From: Acidobacteriota bacterium
Lineage (GTDB): Bacteria > Acidobacteriota > Terriglobia > Versatilivoradales > Versatilivoraceae
Assembly: GCA_028875135.1 (NCBI GenBank)
Contig: JAPPFQ010000125.1
Span: 1-8,525 of the forward strand
Direction: 5' to 3'
Length of the DNA: 8,525 nucleotides
Shown: positions 1 through 6,876 of the stretch, one piece after another
How positions within the stretch are numbered: position 1 is the first letter of the stretch
How the letters are laid out: the number at the start of each line of letters is the position of its first letter
Notes under the pieces: model-generated
Databases searched by the model: none
What the model saw: only the letters and a program-made list of their open reading frames with translations
Told to the model about the DNA's origin: nothing
Position numbers and translations under genes: made by a program

Positions 1-353
1 GCCCGGATCTCATCCATGCGGCTGCAAGGCAGGCAAGGCTTGGTGATCCGCAGCCGCACTTCCGACCCGATCTGGAGGATGCTTCCGTTTTCGAGGCCGG
101 TCAAGTCGATTCCGCGAGTGGTCAGGTTCTCCCTGACTTCACCGATGGGCAGGTTCATGACCTGCAGGGTCTCCTCCTCGATGAGGAGTAGCTGGCGCTC
201 GCTCCCCGCCCGGGCGTGATGATCCTTCTCCAGACCGAAATCCTGAATGAGCCTGGCCGGATTGACCGGCTGCATGGGCCGGCGCGACCCGGGAAACCTC
301 TGGATGCTCACAATCGTTCCTACGGAGGAACCCGTCTCAGACTCTTTGACCAT
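1..353 (-). CDS. MOSC-domain protein, C-terminus cut by window edge
   Basis: Read on the minus strand from an ATG at 353, this frame stays open to the left edge (117 complete codons). The domain looks like MOSC, the sulfur-carrier fold shared with the C-terminus of molybdenum cofactor sulfurase and with YiiM. Visible hallmarks are GLEKDHHA (residues 40-47), RQLLLIEEETL (53-63), a GEVRENLTTRGIDLTGL segment (71-87), an IGSEVRLRITKPC stretch, and two cysteines in CLPC (107 and 110), where MOSC proteins keep the cysteine thought to carry sulfur. An AGGGGGTGAG purine tract at 361-370 ends 7 bases before the ATG and supports the start. The gene is divergent from the Nudix gene. No Moco enzyme or Moco-synthesis gene is visible beside it, so its substrate is unknown. 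The family call is good; the precise role is not known. The end of the protein lies outside the window. Confidence 0.85.
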   Translation of the reverse strand, partial: MVKESETGSSVGTIVSIQRFPGSRRPMQPVNPARLIQDFGLEKDHHARAGSERQLLLIEEETLQVMNLPIGEVRENLTTRGIDLTGLENGSILQIGSEVRLRITKPCLPCSRMDEIR

Positions 354-487
354 TGTAGTTCTCACCCCCTGACGAGCCTCGGAATACGTCCTGTTCCAGG
401 CCACGCTTGTAGCCGGAATCCTTAAGGTCGGCCCGATTTCCGCCGCCCCCAGGCATTCTCACCGTCCCGCCCCCCGACAACCTCAAG

Positions 488-516
488 TTGACCGGTTCGT
501 GGCCATTCATTAAGAT
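488..516 (+). promoter_or_regulatory. Predicted sigma70-type promoter for the Nudix gene
   Basis: TTGACC at 488-493 (5 of 6 to the -35 consensus) is followed after exactly 17 bases by TAAGAT at 511-516 (4 of 6, keeping the important TA..AT positions). Transcription would begin near 523, leaving about 38 bases of leader before the ATG at 561. The placement in a divergent intergenic region, facing the only rightward gene, fits. This is prediction from consensus matching only; the housekeeping sigma factor of this organism is unknown. Confidence 0.45.
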
Positions 517-560
517 GCTGGCCCGCATTTCGGATTCTCCCCGGCAACGCCTTTCAGCCA

Positions 561-1133
561 ATGGCGCCAACAGCGGTTCAAATTGCCTCTCAACTGGCTT
601 CCCGAGTCCCACACAGGCTTGCGGGCCGTCATTCCGGGCGAGCGGCGGTGCTGATGCCGATCTGGGAACGCAAGGAAGCCCTGCATTTCCTGCTCACGCA
701 GCGGACTGAAACGGTGGAAACCCACAAGGGGCAGATCTCCTTTCCCGGCGGAATGCGAGATTCGGAGGAGGAACCCCTGGTTCAGACGGCGCTGAGAGAA
801 ACACGAGAGGAGATTGGACTGCCTGAATCGCAAATCCGGATCCTGGGACAGTTTGACGACTACCTGTCCTCCACCGACCTGATCGTCACTCCATTTGTCG
901 GCTGGGTCTCCCCACCGCTGGAGCTGAGCCCCAACCCTGAAGAGGTCGAAGAGATTCTGGAGGTCCCCTGGAGCCTCTTTGGCGATCCCGGCTTGTGCAG
1001 AACCGAAACCCTTCGGCGACTGGGCCGGGATATCCTAGTCTACCACTACGATTTTCAAGGTCGGGACGTCTGGGGACTGACGGCCCGGATCATCCGCGAT
1101 TTCCTGCATCTCATCGATGCATTCCCGTCTTGA
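561..1133 (+). CDS. Nudix hydrolase, NudL-type CoA pyrophosphatase
   Basis: This 190-residue protein matches the CoA-pyrophosphatase branch of the Nudix family (NudL/YeaB; eukaryotic NUDT7/8), which cleaves CoA to 3',5'-ADP and 4'-phosphopantetheine. It carries the branch-specific segment before the box, LLTQRTETVETHKGQISFPGG (44-64). The Nudix box follows as PGGM-DSEEE-...-TALRETREEIGL (about 62-87), with the metal-binding REtrEE core and the one-residue-longer spacing typical of NudL. A later WGLTARI (171-177) also fits this family. Length is close to E. coli NudL (192). The ATG at 561 gives a complete domain but has no clear Shine-Dalgarno sequence. No ATG, GTG or TTG lies upstream in frame before the TAA at 510. 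The next in-frame Met (residue 32) falls inside the first beta-strand. It is the only rightward gene here and converges on gpsA. CoA as substrate is inferred from family, not shown. Confidence 0.9.
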   Translation: MAPTAVQIASQLASRVPHRLAGRHSGRAAVLMPIWERKEALHFLLTQRTETVETHKGQISFPGGMRDSEEEPLVQTALRETREEIGLPESQIRILGQFDDYLSSTDLIVTPFVGWVSPPLELSPNPEEVEEILEVPWSLFGDPGLCRTETLRRLGRDILVYHYDFQGRDVWGLTARIIRDFLHLIDAFPS

Positions 1134-1137
1134 AGTT

Positions 1138-1154
1138 GACGCTGAATTGGCGTC
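1138..1154. terminator. Weak hairpin between convergent genes
   Basis: GACGC at 1138-1142 and GCGTC at 1150-1154 form a perfect 5-base stem with a 7-base loop. The hairpin sits in the 42-base gap between the Nudix stop and the gpsA stop, where a shared bidirectional terminator would be expected. There is no T-tract on either side, so it is not a convincing intrinsic terminator. Confidence 0.22.
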
Positions 1155-1175
1155 TGCCTGATTCTGCGGCCGTCC

Positions 1176-2174
1176 TCATTCCTCCTTCAGACGTCTTTCC
1201 ATCAAGTCCCTCATGGCATCCCGCGGGATCTTCCGGTGGTGAAGCATCAGGTACACCTGCTCGGTGATCGGCATCTCCAATCCGTAACGCGCTGCCAGCT
1301 TCAAGGTGGCCCCGGTCGCGGGAATTCCTTCCGCCACCGTGCGCATTCCGGCCGTGATTTCGGTCAACCCTTGCCCCCTGCCCAACTGAAAGCCGACGCG
1401 GCGATTGCGACTGAGTTCGCCATGGCAGGTCAGCACCAGGTCCCCCATGCCGGCAAGACCGGCCATGGTCTCACGTCGGCCGCCGCAGGCCACAACCAGC
1501 CGTGTCATTTCCACCAAGCCGCGTGTCACCACAGCCGCGACGGAATTGCAACCCAATCCCATGCCGGCACACACTCCTGCCGCGATGGCGATCACGTTCT
1601 TGACGGCCCCGCCCAGCTCGACGCCGATGATATCGGTATTGGTATAGAAACGAAGCGAGGGATCGGAGAACTCGGTCTGCACGACCCGGTTGACGGCTGG
1701 ATCGGGTCCCGCCACCACAATGGCGGTCGGATCTCCCCGAGCGACCTCCCTGGCGAAGGTGGGACCGGAGATCGCTGCCATTCGCGGCCGAAAGCGGGGT
1801 GAGATCACCCCGCCCATCACCTCCGACATGCGCTGCAGGCTGGCGCTCTCAATCCCCTTGGTAGCGCTCACCAGAATCCCCTCGGGACGCAGGAACGGAA
1901 GCATTTCCTGGTAGATTCGTCGGCAACAGTTGGCCGGGAGGGCCGTCACCACGATCTCGGCGCCTTCCAGAGCAACGCCCAGAGAATCGGTGGCGACCAC
2001 CGGCTCGGGGATCGAAAAACCGTTGAGGTAAAGAGGGTTGCGACGCTCCTCGTTGATGGCGGCCACCAACTCCGGCTCATAGACCCAAAGCCGAAGCCGA
2101 TGTCCCATTCTGGACAGGGCAATGGAAAGAGCCGTTCCCCATCCTCCTCCGCCTATGATCGCCACCCGCTTCAT
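1176..2174 (-). CDS. gpsA: Glycerol-3-phosphate dehydrogenase [NAD(P)+]
   Basis: This 332-residue cytosolic enzyme reduces dihydroxyacetone phosphate to sn-glycerol-3-phosphate, the backbone precursor of phospholipids. The N-terminal Rossmann fold shows the dinucleotide loop GGGGWGTAL (8-16). ATKGIE (104-109) and SGPTFAREVARGDPTA (136-151) follow. The C-terminal helical domain has GVELGGAVKNVIAIAAG (184-200) with the catalytic lysine at 192, then TRGLVEM, and AGLAGMGDLVLTC leading into ELSRNRR (253-259). Length is normal for the family. The ATG at 2174 is well supported: AGAGG at 2183-2187 lies 8 bases upstream and MKRVAIIGGG is a standard start. Two segments differ from common GpsA sequences: ALPANCCRRI (78-87), where a PSH/PSQ motif is usual, and LTCHGE, where LTCTG is frequent. 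Neither removes a known catalytic residue. It is probably the last gene of the leftward run, 63 bases after cinA. PlsY, a frequent neighbour elsewhere, is not seen. Confidence 0.97.
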   Translation of the reverse strand: MKRVAIIGGGGWGTALSIALSRMGHRLRLWVYEPELVAAINEERRNPLYLNGFSIPEPVVATDSLGVALEGAEIVVTALPANCCRRIYQEMLPFLRPEGILVSATKGIESASLQRMSEVMGGVISPRFRPRMAAISGPTFAREVARGDPTAIVVAGPDPAVNRVVQTEFSDPSLRFYTNTDIIGVELGGAVKNVIAIAAGVCAGMGLGCNSVAAVVTRGLVEMTRLVVACGGRRETMAGLAGMGDLVLTCHGELSRNRRVGFQLGRGQGLTEITAGMRTVAEGIPATGATLKLAARYGLEMPITEQVYLMLHHRKIPRDAMRDLMERRLKEE

Positions 2175-2237
2175 GGTTCTGGCCTCTGCTTGCCGTGCAA
2201 CTCTTGCCAGCCAACAGCGATCCGGGAATTGCGCCGG

Positions 2238-3473
2238 TCAGAGCAACCTGCGCCGCACCATGTCCAAGGCCGTCTGGGAGGCCCAAAAACGAATTCTCTC
2301 TCGATCACCGCTGAATCGGCACTCCCGATGCTCAACCTGGCTCCCCATGGCCAGGGCGAGATGGACCAGTCCTACCGGTTTTTCCTGGCTGCCGCCGGAT
2401 GGTCCGGCCACACCCGTCACTCCAATACCGATGCTGGCTCCCATCCGATCACGAATGCCCTCTGCCAAACCCTTGGCCACCTCCGCGCTGACGGCGCCGC
2501 TCATTTCCATAAGCAGCGGCGGCATGCCGGTGAATTCCACTTTGGATCGGTTGCTGTAGCAGGTGACCCCGCCCATAAAATACCTGGAGCTGCCGGGAAC
2601 CCGTGTAATTCTTTCGGCAATCAGCCCACCGGTGCAGCTTTCAGCCACGGCCAACGTCTCTTTTTTCCTGAGAAGGCATTCCCCCACGACTTGTTCCAGG
2701 CTCTGGTCGCCGGTGGAAAAGATGAAATCCCCCAGCTTGACCTGGATCGGATCGGCCACTTTCTGAACCAGGGCCTCGGCTTCCTCCCGCGACTGTGCGC
2801 GGCCGGTCAGGTGAACCTGAATCTCTCCCTTGCCGGACAAAATGGTGGTCACGGGATTCTTGTGAGGCGTATAGATCGGGGCGATCTGTTCGTCAAGCTG
2901 GGATTCCGTCATCCCTGTAGATCTCAATACTCGCGTAACCAGGTGAAATCCCTTCGACCGCTGGCTCAGCGACGGCAGGCAGGACTCTTCAAAGATGGCC
3001 TTCATTTCCGAAGGCACTCCCGGGAGCAGAACGATGACGACCTCGCCTTTTTCCAGCCAAAGCCCCGGAGCCGTCCCCAGCCGGTTCTCCAGGACCCGCG
3101 CCCCCACGGGAACCAGGGCCTGGCGTGCATTGTTGCCGGGCATCTCCAGGCCTCGGCTCCGAAAGCGAGCGCGGATGGTCTGAAGGATGTCATGCTGCAG
3201 CACCATCTGCCTGCGGAGCACGCGAGCAAACACTTTCCTGGTAATGTCGTCTTCGGTCGGTCCCAGGCCTCCGGTGGCGATCACCAGCGGGGAACGCTCC
3301 ACTGCCGACCTCACCACCTGCTCCAGGCGGGTTTCCTGGTCTCCGGCAACCAACTTGAGATCGACTTCTATGCCGATGGAGTTGAGCTGTCTGGTCAGAT
3401 ACAGGGTGTTGGAGTCCACCCGGTGTGGAGTCAGCAACTCCGAACCAATAGCGATGATTTCGGCGGTTTCCAT
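2238..3473 (-). CDS. cinA: CinA-family nicotinamide-nucleotide amidohydrolase, two-domain
   Basis: This 411-residue protein has the full two-domain CinA architecture. Residues 1-170 form a MoaB/MogA-like domain (AEIIAIGSELL at 4-14, TGGLGPTEDD at 67-76, PGVPSEM at 151-157); in characterised relatives this part hydrolyses ADP-ribose. Residues about 258-411 form the PncC domain, which deamidates NMN to nicotinate mononucleotide for NAD recycling. It carries AESCTGG (277-283) with the likely catalytic serine, TGVAGPSGG (353-361) and KPVGLV (365-370). The start is placed at the ATG at 3473 because METAEIIAIGSELL is the usual family N-terminus. An in-frame TTG at 3500 would add nine residues, and neither start has a clear Shine-Dalgarno sequence. 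The gene lies 71 bases after the propeller gene and 63 bases before gpsA. The name reflects competence-inducible homologues, but nothing here suggests a role in DNA uptake. Confidence 0.96.
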   Translation of the reverse strand: METAEIIAIGSELLTPHRVDSNTLYLTRQLNSIGIEVDLKLVAGDQETRLEQVVRSAVERSPLVIATGGLGPTEDDITRKVFARVLRRQMVLQHDILQTIRARFRSRGLEMPGNNARQALVPVGARVLENRLGTAPGLWLEKGEVVIVLLPGVPSEMKAIFEESCLPSLSQRSKGFHLVTRVLRSTGMTESQLDEQIAPIYTPHKNPVTTILSGKGEIQVHLTGRAQSREEAEALVQKVADPIQVKLGDFIFSTGDQSLEQVVGECLLRKKETLAVAESCTGGLIAERITRVPGSSRYFMGGVTCYSNRSKVEFTGMPPLLMEMSGAVSAEVAKGLAEGIRDRMGASIGIGVTGVAGPSGGSQEKPVGLVHLALAMGSQVEHRECRFSGDRERIRFWASQTALDMVRRRLL

Positions 3474-3544
3474 AGGATGAGGGAAGGACCGGGCGGCCAA
3501 GAGGGGAGCACGGGGTTGTCGAAGATGCCCAGGCCTCGCCCGTG

Positions 3545-4552
3545 TCAGGGCAGGGGCTTACCCTCGACTCCGACGTGAATGCGATAGATGGAACTGGTCG
3601 TGGCAAGATACATGTCTTGCCCGTATCCGAATGTCAAGCCGATGAGGTTGGAGCCGCTGACGGCCAGTGCGGCTTCTGCATCGGGATTGATCCTCACCAC
3701 ACCCCGCCGGCCTGCCAGTGAGGCAGCCACGTAGAGGTTGCCCTCCACGTCCAAGCCCATTCCCTGAGGCCTGCCCAAACCGGTAAAGAACACTTCAACC
3801 TCGCCGCTGGAAGTGATCTTGTAGACATGGTCGCAGGTAGAAGCGGTCGGTCCTGTCACAAAGAGGCTGCCGGCCTGATCGAAGGCGAGGTGATAGGCCG
3901 AGACACTGGGCTCAAGAGTTGCAAAAACGAAGATCTCACGCTTCCTGTCGATCTTGAAAATGGTGCCGCTGCGGTCGCCGACGTAAAGGTTGTCCTCGCG
4001 ATCGAAGACGATATCGGTGGCGACCCCCATACCCTTGGCATAGATCGACGTCTCACCTTGACGGGAGACTCTGAAGATGTTCCCGTCATGACGGCTGGAG
4101 ACAAACAGCTCGTCCCTGCTGTTGAGAGCCAACCCGGTCGGATTGACGATCTCGGCGCCCAAGGGTTCGACGACCCCGGTCCGGCTTATCTTGAAGATCG
4201 AATTGGGAACCTTCTCGCCTTTGCGACCGCTCAGGGTCGAAAAGAGGTTGCCACCCGAGTCCAGGACCGGATTGGCCACCGGGTGCAAGTTGTCGGTCAT
4301 CAGATCGGCCACTTCACAGGTGACGCGATTGCTTTCCTGTCCGTCAACGGCGATCCACAATTCCCCACTGCGGGCCTCCGATGGAACCTGCGCCACGATC
4401 AGTTCGGAGGCCGCTGAAATCAGGTGGCTGGACGACTGCCGGATCCTCACCTCCGGGCGCACGTAGGACTTCAACTCCAGACCACTGCAGCGAATAAACA
4501 CCTCCCCTCCGGGAATGGCTGCTGCAGGTAGCAGATCCAGAATCCTGATCAT
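3545..4552 (-). CDS. IPT/TIG-like domain plus NHL-type beta-propeller protein, function unknown
   Basis: This 335-residue protein has two parts. Residues 1-82 read as an IPT/TIG-like immunoglobulin fold (ILDLLPAAAIPGGEVFIRCSGL at the start, later VPSEARSGELWIAVDGQESN). Residues about 90-330 form six repeats of the NHL/SMP-30 propeller type, each with a small-residue and hydrophobic strand, a D-x-x-(G/D)-N-L-(Y/F)-V-like turn and a closing I-x-(R/K)-I strand. Examples are PTGLALNSRDELFVSS (138-153), ATDIVFDREDNLYVGD (178-193) and PQGMGLDVEGNLYVAA (262-277). There is no signal peptide and none can be gained by moving the start, because a TGA lies at 4556-4558, two codons upstream in frame. The protein therefore appears cytosolic, although similar IPT/NHL proteins are often exported. 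No Shine-Dalgarno sequence is visible. It sits between pgpA and cinA, with gaps of 44 and 71 bases, so co-transcription is likely. Substrate or partner is unknown; it could be a ligand-binding scaffold or a lactonase-like protein. Confidence 0.75.
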   Translation of the reverse strand: MIRILDLLPAAAIPGGEVFIRCSGLELKSYVRPEVRIRQSSSHLISAASELIVAQVPSEARSGELWIAVDGQESNRVTCEVADLMTDNLHPVANPVLDSGGNLFSTLSGRKGEKVPNSIFKISRTGVVEPLGAEIVNPTGLALNSRDELFVSSRHDGNIFRVSRQGETSIYAKGMGVATDIVFDREDNLYVGDRSGTIFKIDRKREIFVFATLEPSVSAYHLAFDQAGSLFVTGPTASTCDHVYKITSSGEVEVFFTGLGRPQGMGLDVEGNLYVAASLAGRRGVVRINPDAEAALAVSGSNLIGLTFGYGQDMYLATTSSIYRIHVGVEGKPLP

Positions 4553-4596
4553 GGGTCAGATCGAAAAGACGGAGAACGCCGGAGAGCGCCCGGAGA

Positions 4597-5115
4597 TCAA
4601 GCCAACGAGGGCCAATAGCGAACAATCAGCGCCAACAGCAAGGAGGCATAAAACCCAGCCGCCAAATCGTCCAGAACGATTCCAAATCCCAGGGGAACTC
4701 TCTCCAGGGACCTTATCGGGAAGGGCTTGGCAATGTCGAAGAAGCGAAAAAACAAGAATCCGAGAAAAAGCAGCGTGAATGGGGGGTTCCTGAAGATCAG
4801 GCCAAACGTCAGCAACTGGCCCACGATCTCATCGATGACCACTTGAGGTGGATCCCGCTTTCCCAGGACTGCTTCCGCCCGGGAACCCGCCCAGATGCCT
4901 ATGGCGCCAATGACCGCCACCACCAGCCAATTGACGAAGACCCGTTGTCCCCCCAGGAGCTCCCAACGCGAGAGAAGCAAAATCAGTAGAATTCCTACAA
5001 AGGAACCGACCGTGCCGGGCGCTATCGGACAGTAACCGACACCGAATCCGGTGGCAATGACCAGGGCCAATCGGTCCTTGATGCCTGATGGTCTGGTGAC
5101 TGTCGGAGCCTCCAT
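4597..5115 (-). CDS. pgpA: Phosphatidylglycerophosphatase A
   Basis: This 172-residue inner-membrane protein belongs to the PgpA family, which removes the terminal phosphate from phosphatidylglycerophosphate to give phosphatidylglycerol. The family segments are clear: ATGFGVGYCPIAPGTVGS (21-38), DPPQVVIDEIVGQLLT (88-103) with its acidic residues, FFRFFDIAKPFPI (122-134), and GFGIVLDDLAAGFYA (143-157) with the paired aspartates at 149-150. Hydrophobic stretches near 37-50, 60-78, 100-127 and 153-167 fit a small polytopic membrane protein. LGFGIVLDD differs slightly from the common GGxGVMxDD. The ATG at 5115 directly follows the TAA of the upstream gene (TAAATG, no intervening base), so translation is probably coupled to the yacG-like gene. 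It shares the phospholipid pathway with gpsA three genes downstream. Confidence 0.93.
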   Translation of the reverse strand: MEAPTVTRPSGIKDRLALVIATGFGVGYCPIAPGTVGSFVGILLILLLSRWELLGGQRVFVNWLVVAVIGAIGIWAGSRAEAVLGKRDPPQVVIDEIVGQLLTFGLIFRNPPFTLLFLGFLFFRFFDIAKPFPIRSLERVPLGFGIVLDDLAAGFYASLLLALIVRYWPSLA

Positions 5116-5295
5116 TTAGTCTTCGGCCGGCGTTTCTTCAGCTTCGTCGATTTCGGGCGTATTCTCCACTGGAACCGTGTAGCGGTCCGTTGCCCAGTTT
5201 CCCAAATCACGGGTTTGGCACCGCTCACTGCAAAAGGGGCGGTAGGCATTGCCTTCCCACCGAACCGGCCTCTTGCAAATGGGGCACTTCATCAT
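5116..5295 (-). CDS. yacG: YacG-like zinc-binding protein (putative DNA gyrase inhibitor)
   Basis: This small protein (59 residues) carries the YacG/DUF329 pattern. CPIC (Cys 4 and 7) and FCSERC (Cys 22 and 26) form a C-x2-C...C-x3-C zinc site. It is followed by DLGNWATDRYTVP (30-42), matching the family's RPFCSxRCxxxDLGxWxxxxYxIP signature, and by an acidic tail (EIDEAEETPAED). In E. coli YacG binds GyrB and blocks DNA binding by gyrase; that role is assumed here from homology. The ATG at 5295 is preferred because GGGAG (5305-5309) lies 9 bases upstream. The ATG at 5304 touches that sequence and the ATG at 5292 is 12 bases from it. A TTG at 5349 would add 18 residues unlike the family. Its stop abuts the pgpA start. 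The small size makes it easy to miss. Confidence 0.85.
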   Translation of the reverse strand: MMKCPICKRPVRWEGNAYRPFCSERCQTRDLGNWATDRYTVPVENTPEIDEAEETPAED

Positions 5296-5360
5296 CGCGC
5301 CCATCTCCCGCGGCAACAGGGAGCGCTCGCCCGTGCCAGACACTTGCAATACACCACGAT

Positions 5361-6683
5361 TTATACCAACCGGCCCACCAGATCATAGTCCATGGCCTGG
5401 GTAATTTCAACGTCGCCAAACTCTCCCGACTCGGGAACTGCACCTTCCAGGTCATTGATCAAAACCACGCCATCGATCCTGGGGGCTTGAGATTCCAGCC
5501 GGCCTTGCCAGAGGAGGTCGCTCTCGGCCGATTTCCCTTCGACGAGCACGGGTTGACGCTTCCCCACCATGCTCCGGTTCTTCCGCCGGGAAATCTTGGC
5601 CTGGATTCCCATCAACCGTCGCTGGCGTCTCTCGATCAGTGCTTGCGGCACCTTGCCATCCAGGTGAAAGGTGCCGGCCTCTTCCTCGTCCGAAAAGGTG
5701 AAGGTGCCCAGCCGATCGAACTGGATCGTCTCCACGAAGCGGCACAACTCGGCAAATTCCTCTTCGGTCTCGCCGGGGTAACCCACGATCATGGAGGTCC
5801 GCAAGGTGATTCCAGGGACCCTTTCCCGAACTCGGTCCAATAACCGGGACAGGCTGGAACTGTTTCCTCCCCGCTTCATCGATCTCAGGATCCTCTGGCT
5901 GGCGTGCTGGAGCGGCATGTCCAGGTACCGGCAGATCTTCTCCTCCTCCCGCATGGCTTCCAGCACGTCGTCTCCGAGCTGAGAAGGAAACGCGTAAAGG
6001 AAGCGTATCCAGCGGATCCCTTCCACCCTGGTCAGTTCCCTCAGCAACCGGGACAGTCCCCGCTTTATTCCCAGGTCGGTCCCGTAATGGGTCGTCTCCT
6101 GAGATAACAGAACGATCTCCTTGACCCCGCCGTCAGCCAGAAATCGGGCTTCCTTCAGGATGGAAGCCAGCGGTCGGCTGCGATGGGCTCCGCGAATCCT
6201 GGGGATGACGCAAAAGGAACAGGGGCGATCGCAACCCTCGGCGACCTTGATATAGGCCGTATAGCCGGGAGTCGTCAGCAGCCGGGGGGTGTTTTCGTCG
6301 TACAGGTAATATCGGTTATCGATTGTGGGCGGGAGTCGACCCTCGCACAGGTCGATAATGGACTCCAACTGGGTCGTTCCCAGAACAGCGTCCACCTCCG
6401 GAATTTCCGTTTGGATCTCATCCCGGTAGCGTTCTACCAGGCATCCGGTAACCACCAACCGGGAGCACTGGCCGCTGTTCTTTAATTCCGCCATCTCCAG
6501 GATGGTGTCCACGCTCTCCTGCTTGGCCTTGTCGATGAAGCCGCAAGTGTTGACGACAATCACGTCCGCCCGTTCGGCCTGGGCGGTGATCTCGTACCCT
6601 CTTCGGCGCAGCAGTCCCAGCATGATCTCGCTGTCGACCAGATTTTTTTCGCAGCCCAGGCTAACCAGGCCTATCTTCTTCAT
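5361..6683 (-). CDS. rimO: Ribosomal protein S12 methylthiotransferase RimO
   Basis: This 440-residue radical-SAM enzyme adds a methylthio group to the conserved aspartate of ribosomal protein S12. The N-terminal UPF0004 domain has three cluster-binding cysteines: C11 in SLGCEKNLVDSE, C47 in NTCGFI and C81 in TGCL. The radical-SAM domain carries the second 4Fe-4S motif, C151-x3-C155-x2-C158, in GCDRPCSFCVIPRIRG. It also has MPLQHAS (256-262) and MIVGYPGET (298-306). A C-terminal TRAM domain spans about 371-440. The YLYDENTPRLLTTP segment (126-139) and the TFSDEEEAGT region favour RimO over MiaB. Length matches E. coli RimO (441). The reading frame is open 57 codons further upstream to an ATG at 6854, but MKKIGLVSLGC is the conserved N-terminus and a good promoter at 6806-6833 lies downstream of that ATG, so 6683 is chosen. 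The Shine-Dalgarno sequence is weak. Confidence 0.97.
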   Translation of the reverse strand: MKKIGLVSLGCEKNLVDSEIMLGLLRRRGYEITAQAERADVIVVNTCGFIDKAKQESVDTILEMAELKNSGQCSRLVVTGCLVERYRDEIQTEIPEVDAVLGTTQLESIIDLCEGRLPPTIDNRYYLYDENTPRLLTTPGYTAYIKVAEGCDRPCSFCVIPRIRGAHRSRPLASILKEARFLADGGVKEIVLLSQETTHYGTDLGIKRGLSRLLRELTRVEGIRWIRFLYAFPSQLGDDVLEAMREEEKICRYLDMPLQHASQRILRSMKRGGNSSSLSRLLDRVRERVPGITLRTSMIVGYPGETEEEFAELCRFVETIQFDRLGTFTFSDEEEAGTFHLDGKVPQALIERRQRRLMGIQAKISRRKNRSMVGKRQPVLVEGKSAESDLLWQGRLESQAPRIDGVVLINDLEGAVPESGEFGDVEITQAMDYDLVGRLV

Positions 6684-6763
6684 CGCAAGAACTCTGGGAA
6701 CGAGTTTGGCGGGAAGATCCCGGCCGAGACTGCCGGGAACCAACAGCGTCTGTGAGGCGGTCA

Positions 6764-6783
6764 GCGGTCCCTGCATGGACCGC
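6764..6783 (-). promoter_or_regulatory. GC-rich hairpin in the rimO leader
   Basis: GCGGTCC (6764-6770) and GGACCGC (6777-6783) form a perfect 7-base stem closing a 6-base loop. On the minus strand it falls in the first part of the predicted rimO transcript, about 80 bases before the start codon. It has no T-tract, so it is not a standard terminator. It could be a leader structure affecting RNA stability or a protein-binding palindrome. Its function is unknown. Confidence 0.35.
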
Positions 6784-6805
6784 GGTGATCCCGAAGCCGC
6801 CTGCC

Positions 6806-6833
6806 ATTCTAGCACTTGCCTCCAAATCGGCAA
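6806..6833 (-). promoter_or_regulatory. Predicted sigma70-type promoter for rimO and downstream genes
   Basis: On the minus strand, TTGCCG (6833-6828, 4 of 6 to consensus) is followed after 16 bases by TAGAAT (6811-6806, 5 of 6 to TATAAT). Transcription would start near 6799, giving a leader of about 116 bases before the rimO ATG. It lies in the only sizeable gap inside the leftward gene run, so it would let rimO-yacG-pgpA-propeller-cinA-gpsA be transcribed independently of the NAD-kinase-like gene. This is based on consensus matching only. Confidence 0.5.
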
Positions 6834-6847
6834 GGGGCGTCCGCCCC
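6834..6847 (-). terminator. GC hairpin after the NAD-kinase-like gene
   Basis: GGGGC (6834-6838) and GCCCC (6843-6847) form a 5-base stem with a 4-base loop, about 30 bases past the stop codon of the kinase gene. It directly abuts the -35 of the rimO promoter. Only two Ts follow, so intrinsic termination is doubtful. It may attenuate read-through or may simply reflect GC-rich sequence. Confidence 0.22.
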
Positions 6848-6876
6848 CCTCCATGGGCAGGCGGGTGATCGAGCGG

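Noticed and set aside
16..425. Two plus-strand open frames at the left edge
   Set aside because: They are antisense to the MOSC gene, whose minus-strand frame carries recognisable family motifs and a ribosome site.
431..475. C-rich stretch in the divergent region (G-runs on the minus strand) as a possible G-quadruplex
   Set aside because: The G-runs are separated by loops of more than ten bases except for one pair, so a stable quadruplex is unlikely.
2100..3578. A 492-codon open frame on the plus strand, antisense to cinA and the start of gpsA
   Set aside because: It lies opposite two clearly recognised genes, has no recognisable domain or repeat, and is His/Gly/Arg/Gln-rich. This is typical of an antisense shadow frame in GC-rich coding DNA.
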